Assembly: GCA_032821775.1 (NCBI GenBank)
Contig: JAVLRN010000002.1
Location: 744,001 to 808,000 of the forward strand
Length of the DNA: 64,000 bases
Direction: 5' to 3'
From: Sanguinoderma infundibulare
Taxonomy: Eukaryota > Basidiomycota > Agaricomycetes > Polyporales > Polyporaceae
Shown: in pieces, positions 58,901-64,000 of the stretch
Layout: each line of letters begins with the position of its first letter
Position numbering within the stretch: position 1 is the first letter of the stretch
Notes under the pieces: model-generated
Told to the model about the DNA's origin: nothing
What the model saw: the letters and a program-made list of their open reading frames with translations, nothing else
Database searches by the model: none
Made by a program: the position numbers and the translations under genes

Positions 58901-60141
58901 ATAGGGACCTTCCCTATTGGGAAGGAACATGGCCGAAGGGTTGGGCGGCTGACTTTCACTATATAGATTGATTACTTAAAATAAATGGAAAAGGCATGTT
59001 AGTTCAGTGGTCAAATTGGCTCATGTGCTTACTGGGTTGCTGGAGGTCAGCGGTTCAAATCCCGGTAGTGCTTTTGTTCAGACATTTGGCTGTTGGATGG
59101 GCGGCTATCACAGAATGCATCCGTAATGTGCACGGATGCATTGGGCGAACTGACTCTACTCTCCCGACGGCGGTTCTCACGTCCGATGGTCACGCCACCC
59201 TGTGTGCAAAGTACTCCTCAGTCAGGATGCATCCATTATACACGATAATTCGAGTATAATGGATGCATCTGTTATACATGATCATTCGAGCAGAATGGAT
59301 GCATTCATTCTGCATGGTAAGTCGTGTAAAATGGATGCATCTATCATCCGTAGTACGGATGCATCCCTAGGTTGGATGAGTACCACTAGCGATGTATCCA
59401 TATGACTGAATACCTACCAGTGGACATACCTGTTCAGTGAGTGCTGGTACACCTAAGATGAATGTAAAGATGGTGATATATTTGTTTTTGTGAGACAAGG
59501 CGTAGACTCAAATTGTTGCAAACACTGAGGCATGTCATGTTCAGCATGCAAGGGTGGCAAGCAACCTCATACTTACTTAAGATGATGAAGGGGAACATAG
59601 TTGCTGCCAATATAAATTGTATGCGAACGTTGATCTGACACCTGGGAGTGTCTTTCAATGAGGACTCTGCATCCAGCCAGATGGTAGATCATAACATACA
59701 CCTAAGGGAATTGCAACCATTTATAGCAAGAACCACGATAGTCATACAGAGTACGCACCATTTCTGACACAGGAAACATAGTTTGAAACTGGAGAGCATA
59801 CTGAATGATCATTGAGTAGCGACTGATCATATAGATTAGCGTCGACACTGTGGGCTTTTGGCCCCTGCCAAAATTCCAGAAACAGCTGATTTCCTCATCA
59901 AGGGTGATCAGCCAGTCATAGGTGACAAGGGCTAGGCATTGCGCCATGCATAAGCAAGGCCCAGCGGCATCAATGGTGAAGACTTACCAAATGCCGCGAT
60001 GCCGGTGTACTCCTCTGTCAGTCTTGGAACAACAACCGTGTCAGGACGGAGATGAATGGTCAGCTCAAAACCCTGGCAGTTGATGAAAACTCACAAAGTG
60101 GAAATGGCATCAGAAAAGGCGGATACAGCTGCAGAGGCCAT
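55930..60141 (-). CDS. DUF6533-type multi-pass membrane protein with foldback element in an intron
   Basis: Exons can be followed on the minus strand. A short first exon (MASAAVSAFSDAIST, from 60141) and a small exon (EEYTGIAAF) lead to the DUF6533 hallmark exon (ALVTYDWLITLDEEISCFW, then STLIYMISRYSMIIQY). A hydrophobic exon follows (INVRIQFILAATMFPFIIL, about 59550-59640). Left of the foldback element the gene resumes with IIVNLVVGLCTMGVNILVLL (about 56640-56760) and ends with LICHFLLDLRQVDHSA and FIASMGEPVIT, stop at 55930. DUF6533 proteins are fungal seven-helix-like membrane proteins without known function. The 2.1-kb palindrome and its satellite flanks fall between a GTATGT donor (about 59428) and an AG near 56908, so they may be spliced out as one intron of about 2.5 kb. 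Whether the gene is still expressed is unknown, and intermediate exon borders are approximate. Confidence 0.6.
57104..57182 (-). other. tRNA-like sequence, left arm
   Basis: Mirror copy of 58993-59071. Its B box region reads GGTTCAAATCCTGG, one base different from the right copy. Confidence 0.5.
57488..57536. repeat. Nested 49-nt hairpin, left arm
   Basis: Perfect 23-bp stem around a 3-nt loop (ACG). The stem starts CAATGGCTCGTTGG and closes at CCGCGTT. It is a palindrome inside a palindrome arm. Confidence 0.95.
58639..58687. repeat. Nested 49-nt hairpin, right arm
   Basis: Mirror copy of the hairpin at 57488-57536, with loop CGT and the same 23-bp stem. Confidence 0.95.
58993..59071 (+). 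other. tRNA-like sequence, right arm
   Basis: Contains a good Pol III A box (TTAGTTCAGTGG) and B box (GGTTCAAATCC) 40-50 nt apart and ends in TTTT at 59072-59075. The acceptor and T stems do not pair properly, so it is not a working tRNA. It resembles the tRNA-derived head of a SINE. It points away from the palindrome centre, as does the left copy. Confidence 0.5.
59225..59371 (+). repeat. 36-bp minisatellite built on GGATGCAT
   Basis: Units start at 59225, 59261 and 59297 (36 bp each) and 59333 (24 bp), with a fifth start at 59357. Each opens with GGATGCAT followed by a variable tail. Unit 1 has an internal stem (ATTATAC with GTATAAT). Related GGATGCAT words flank the left side of the palindrome at 56985-57060 and the start of the right flank at 59134. 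Confidence 0.85.
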
Positions 60142-60253
60142 GGTTGTGAAAACAGTTGGTGATGAGGCAGGAAGATGAGGGAGCAACTTGTGGTACCAAT
60201 GCTCGTTGCTGAGGATTTTATAAGCCCGAGGACAGGGCCCTTGTGGCGGCGCC

Positions 60254-62511
60254 TCAAGTGAGCTGCTCATTCAGACTCTGGATCACGTTCGGGAAGGTAT
60301 CAAAGTCGGCCAACTGGCCATGCCCGGAAGCCACCAACATCACTTCGAACAGGCCACACATGACAGGGAGCACGAAGTGGTCCTGATTGTTGTCATCTAG
60401 AATGACCCGACCAGGTGTTCGAGCGAGATGGTAGTGAACCACGCGTCTCCTCATGCTCCAATCCAACATATGGAATCATCCCGGGGCTCGCGTCGCAACG
60501 CAATTTTCCACAGAATGCATTGTCAGATCGTTTCCTATCGCCGGCTGGCACGCAGACAACGCGCAGCCGGCTTGACAGTGGATGCATAGGCGAGCACTCG
60601 CCGCTGCCACCTTGAACCGGGGAGAGTGCCAAATACACCTGGAATCGAGTACTGCATTGTGGAGTATGCATCTTATCAATCACCGCTGGCGGTGGCACAA
60701 GCGCGATATCACAGAAGAGATTAATCGCGAATGTGGTCTGCTTAGATCACGGCTTCTCGATACAGGAACAGCCTTCCGGCGCACAAACTCCTGGGAGTCT
60801 GGACAGCGCAACCGATTCTGCGGGCTGTCAGCCCAGCAAAGACGTTTCACGCTGCCACAGTGGTCCGACGGTCTCCCTCCGTACACCACGTTCTGATACT
60901 AGCCGAGAGCTCGTGCTTTCGAACGCGACACCTAAGCGCGTGAAGTGGTGCTTCGATCAGGCGGCTCAGCAGAAAGTGTAAAGAACGTTGTGGGCGTAGA
61001 CGGCGAGCGGTTGCTGGGCGCGATTGAACCATCTGGCTTCCTCATAATTTCCATTGGCAGTGGGAAAGGCAAGCCAAGTCTTCCCCCGTCCCTAGTTCAC
61101 CAGCTTCGACACGTGCGGCTGCAGCGCGGGAACCATTTGCAGCGCACTCGAACCTTAGCGGCGATACTGGCGCCGTGATGCGGGGAAAGACACTTACCAC
61201 ACTGATAATCCCGACCTTCTTATCCTTCCACCCAAAGACGACCTCTTGCCACGTGTTGTCGGCCGCGTCGAAACCCGCACTGTGGTGCAGGACGCCCTTG
61301 TATTCATTGAGGCCAGGGATGTCGGGCATCTGCCACCGACTGAGCGAATCTCGGGCCCCGATGCATAGTACCCGGACCAGCCGCGCTGCGATGCACGGCT
61401 AAGTGGAATGCGATGGTTGAATAAGTCGACGACATACCTTCGCTTCGAAGCTACTTAAGTTGATGCGGCAACGCGAAACGAGTCAGCACGCGCTCACGGC
61501 TAACCAACTGAAAACCGCACGGAATGCGAGGGAATATCGCAAGCCAAATCGCTGTTCTATTCCGTCAGTTAGAGAACGAATAGGAAAGGATCGCGAGACT
61601 TGCGGATATCCGTGGCTGAACCAGGCGTCACCGACACCCACGTTCTTCTCATAGATCGTAAGGTCAACGTTCGGAATCTTCTGCGGGAAGCTGTACAAGA
61701 GCGGACGTTGAGCGTAGTGTTAGCCACGGACACACTCGGCTAGCTCGAAGGGGCAGAGGCGTACCGAATGCCTGCGTTGCGGATAACTCGGCGACAAAAC
61801 ACCTGTATGTATGCATTCTATCAACAACGTGAGGCGGCGAGTGAATCACTCTACATTCACCGACCAGGTCATCACAGGCATTTAGCTAGCTGCGGTCGCG
61901 GTAGGACGGTGCATTTGCACTTTCGCATACAGCTGCTCGGAGATGTCGTTCATCAGCAACCGAATGCTACATACGCAAAGCGGAGGGCTCGCTCACCTGC
62001 AAGTTACACACCCACGATAGCAGGGACGGAGGCTGATCTTCAGGACATACCGAGGGACAGACAAAAAACTGCGGGTAATCATTACGAGTTCGACTGAAAT
62101 ACATGTAGGGTACGTAGCGAGGCCAGGTCCGCGATACCAGAAGATCCCCTTCGTGCCCATCGAGTCGGCGGACGCCACGAAACCAAAGAGACAGCCTGCC
62201 GCGTCCGAGGGTCGACAGATCATGTCTTACAGGCAGAAATGCGACACGGCTAAGCCGCCGATCGGGATAGATGCTGCGCGAGACACGCATACAGGACCTG
62301 AACGGTGTTCCAGCCTGCGGGAGATGACCCTTGAACACATCGACGGGGGCGAGCGCGCCGGTGGCGGGCATATCTCGACCAGACAGACAAACCTTCTGCC
62401 CACGGCCGTACTCAGCCATGCCTGTCTCAGGAAAGATAAGTTCGACAACGACTTGATCACCCAGAGAATCCAACTTGACTCCGGCGACAATATCGAAAAG
62501 CGCCATGCCTT
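60254..62511 (-). pseudogene. Unrecognised multi-exon gene, probably decayed
   Basis: Exon-like minus-strand stretches occur in one direction: near 62511-62310 (MALFDIVAGVKLDSLGDQVV, then DMPATGALAPVDVFKG), near 62200-62130 (GCLFGFVASADSMGTKGIFW), near 61690-61600 (KIPNVDLTIYEKNVGVGDAW), near 61330-61180 (MPDIPGLNEYKGVLHHSAGF, ending KVGIISVV before a GT), and a final exon about 60469-60254 (DNNQDHFVLPVMCGLFEVML, ending VIQSLNEQLT). Short introns with GT and AG can be placed between some of them, but frames could not all be joined. I do not recognise the family. A piece of it is duplicated at 290-410. Confidence 0.45.
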
Positions 62512-62729
62512 CAGCACTGTGCGATGCGCGAGGCGGTACTGCGCGTGGGGTTAACGCTTACGGCGGAACAGGATGGGCGGGAAGTGAATGATGGGCGGCG
62601 GGGAGGGAAGACGTGCTTAATGGAATGGAGGGACTCCCCTGCTCCGGACGGCGTTGATCGGTAGGAAACCTCAAGGCAGTCATAGAGAAATTCCAAGGCG
62701 CGGATTCATGGCATGGTCTGGATTGGGGA

Positions 62730-63260
62730 ATCTTGCGCGCAATTGATGATGGGCGACGCGGCGTTCGACTGGGATGCAGGGACGGGATGTAGAGTGAAAC
62801 AAGTCTGAAAAGAATCAGTTGTGCCGAAGAAAGTAAAAGTAATGTCAGCGAGAACGCAGAGGGAAGGAAGACGATCAGGCTGGCGCACGAATGGTATGAA
62901 AGGAGGACGGACGTGCCCCGTCTCGACGTCGCTTCTCTCTCGTGGCAAGGGTGTTGGATGGTACGTCTGCGATCGGTGACTGTGCGCGAACGCAATGTCG
63001 GTGAGCATGACCGACAATGCAATCGAGAGCAGTACTTACGGGCAGATTGGCGGGGAGTCGGAAGGAGAGCGGAGACAGCGAAACATGACCGGGCGAAGTG
63101 ACGGAGACCGAGGGCGGACCAGATCGAAGGGGAGGGCGGTATCACGCCCTGCTAATCTGGAGGGGCAGACAGTATTGTTAATGGCGGCCGAGCCTAAGGT
63201 CGAGCATAAGGGCAACATGACCCAGACAGCAGCCAAAGATGAGTGAGAGAAATAGCCAAC
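62730..63260 (+). repeat. Dispersed repeat, copy 2
   Basis: Same-orientation partner of 430-1000. Best-preserved shared words are GATGGGCGACGCGG-, AACAAGTCTGA- and ATGAAAGGAGGA-containing stretches, and GTCGAGCATAAGGG near 63200. Confidence 0.5.
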
Positions 63261-63559
63261 GAGAGACAAGGCTCAACACACGAGCGGCGCTCCAAGCGGA
63301 AGCTGCCGTCGGGCGCCAGAATCCACGTGGCACACTCGGTCCGCATGTCCGTCCTCTAATGCGGTTCCAGATCGCTAGAGATCCCCCAGACTATCTCTTC
63401 CATCAGCGAAACGACAAAGGTATGTAGTGCTTTATCGACCCTCAAAGCATGCAACGATTCAATTGATCACTGGCAGGCGTCCTTACTCTTGATCTCTATT
63501 CGTCGAACCTCCCCCTAACAAAGTCTCCTTCCGTTCGCGACTGACATCCCTGCAGTAGA
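63261..63559. other. No recognised gene
   Basis: Spacer between the dispersed repeat and the AT-hook gene fragment. Nothing is recognised. Confidence 0.4.
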
Positions 63560-64000
63560 GCGTGGAGAACCGGAGGGCAGCGCACGACTGGGCAAAGTCC
63601 GACATCATTCCCAAGTCCACGTACTCCCCTCCGGTCGCAGACGAGGGCGAGGGTGCGTGAGGGCGGATGCCCCAGTCACAAATGGGCGCACGACTGCTCC
63701 AGCGTCCAGGGGACAGTCGACGTCGCGAGGCCGGCCACCGACGTCGAAGTCGAATGGGAAGGGGAAGGAACGTGCGACTGAGGAAGTTGATCCTGACGAG
63801 GACAAGGTGTGCGATGCGTGACTCTGCCGTTAAAACAGAACTCGGAGCTGGCGCGATCGTGATCTCTGGGTTTGTTCACGGGTCTCCAGGTCGTCGGCGA
63901 TTCGTTGTAACACAATTATCTTCTGCAAACAATAAAAACCATACAATGCAGTGTAGTACATCGTGGCTAGTTAGACCGTTGTGATTTGTCTCTGTAGCGT
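63560..64000 (+). pseudogene. AT-hook gene, 3' end copy
   Basis: The stretch 63635-63810 follows the end of exon 4 of the intact gene (55010-55166) closely at DNA level: the RG-rich coding run, TSRGRPPTS-type codons and GKGKERA. It keeps the splice donor (AAGGTGTGCG) but has frame breaks. The final exon is lost or unrecognisable. The end of the window (63918-64000) resembles the shared 3' flank of the gene. It may continue beyond the window. Confidence 0.65.

Larger units (their letters stand above)
57034..59141. mobile_element. Foldback element: 2.1-kb near-perfect palindrome
   Basis: Two 1025-bp arms (57034-58058 and 58117-59141) are reverse complements, with paired positions summing to 116175. 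The two mismatches found are 57042/59133 and 57112/59063. The spacer is 58 bp (58059-58116). Outside the arms similarity continues weakly through GGATGCATCC repeats to short ends, CTCATCCAAC near 56998 and its inverse GTTGGATGAG near 59371-59380, so the whole unit may span about 56993-59390. No transposase is encoded. The 99-codon open frame in each arm has no domain. Each arm holds a 49-nt hairpin and ends in a tRNA-like sequence. It lies in an intron of the DUF6533 gene. Clear target-site duplications were not found. An assembly fold-back artefact must be excluded. Confidence 0.8.

Noticed and set aside
58993..59071. Functional tRNA gene at the palindrome end
   Set aside because: A and B boxes are good but the acceptor and T stems do not pair, so no cloverleaf forms.

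Overview
The window is eukaryotic and reads as the genome of a filamentous basidiomycete (Agaricomycetes, probably Polyporales). The evidence is many short GT-AG introns of about 48-91 nt, a nuclear tRNA-Thr gene with internal A and B boxes, and members of protein families that are expanded in that group (F-box/LRR-like proteins, DUF6533 membrane proteins). There is no operon, CRISPR array or phage. Most of the DNA is gene-poor, and a large share is duplicated and decayed sequence. Only five protein genes can be supported as intact or nearly so: a TEA/ATTS-domain transcription factor (19324-21416, +), the ribosome-biogenesis factor KRI1 (32179-34818, +), ketopantoate hydroxymethyltransferase PanB (39371-40432, -), an AT-hook nuclear protein of unknown role (52032-55324, +), and a DUF6533 membrane protein whose intron carries a foldback element (55930-60141, -).

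Layout. 1-865: a mosaic of gene fragments (AT-hook gene, F-box gene, an unknown gene) next to a dispersed repeat. 865-8490: left arm of a diverged inverted repeat of about 7.6 kb with an F-box/LRR pseudogene at its outer end and unrecognised decayed blocks inside. 8490-42405: a 34-kb core with the TEA factor, tRNA-Thr (-), KRI1, a partly decayed conserved gene, another F-box/LRR pseudogene, panB, tRNA-Thr (+) and a DUF6533 3' fragment. 42405-50035: right arm of the inverted repeat, in opposite orientation. 50036-55740: a divergent pair of AT-hook paralogs, one decayed and one intact, whose similar 3' flanks face outward. 55930-60141: the DUF6533 gene, with a near-perfect 2.1-kb palindrome (two 1025-bp arms, 58-bp spacer) and a 36-bp minisatellite in its intron. 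60250-64000: a decayed multi-exon gene, a second copy of the dispersed repeat, and a third copy of the AT-hook gene 3' end.

The intact genes are ordinary single-copy functions (developmental transcription control, 60S ribosome assembly, pantothenate/CoA synthesis) and do not form a pathway. The notable biology is structural: inverted repeats at three scales, a fresh-looking palindromic element with outward-facing tRNA-like ends, and gene pieces shuffled at the window edges. Identity values are estimates by eye. No database search was possible.
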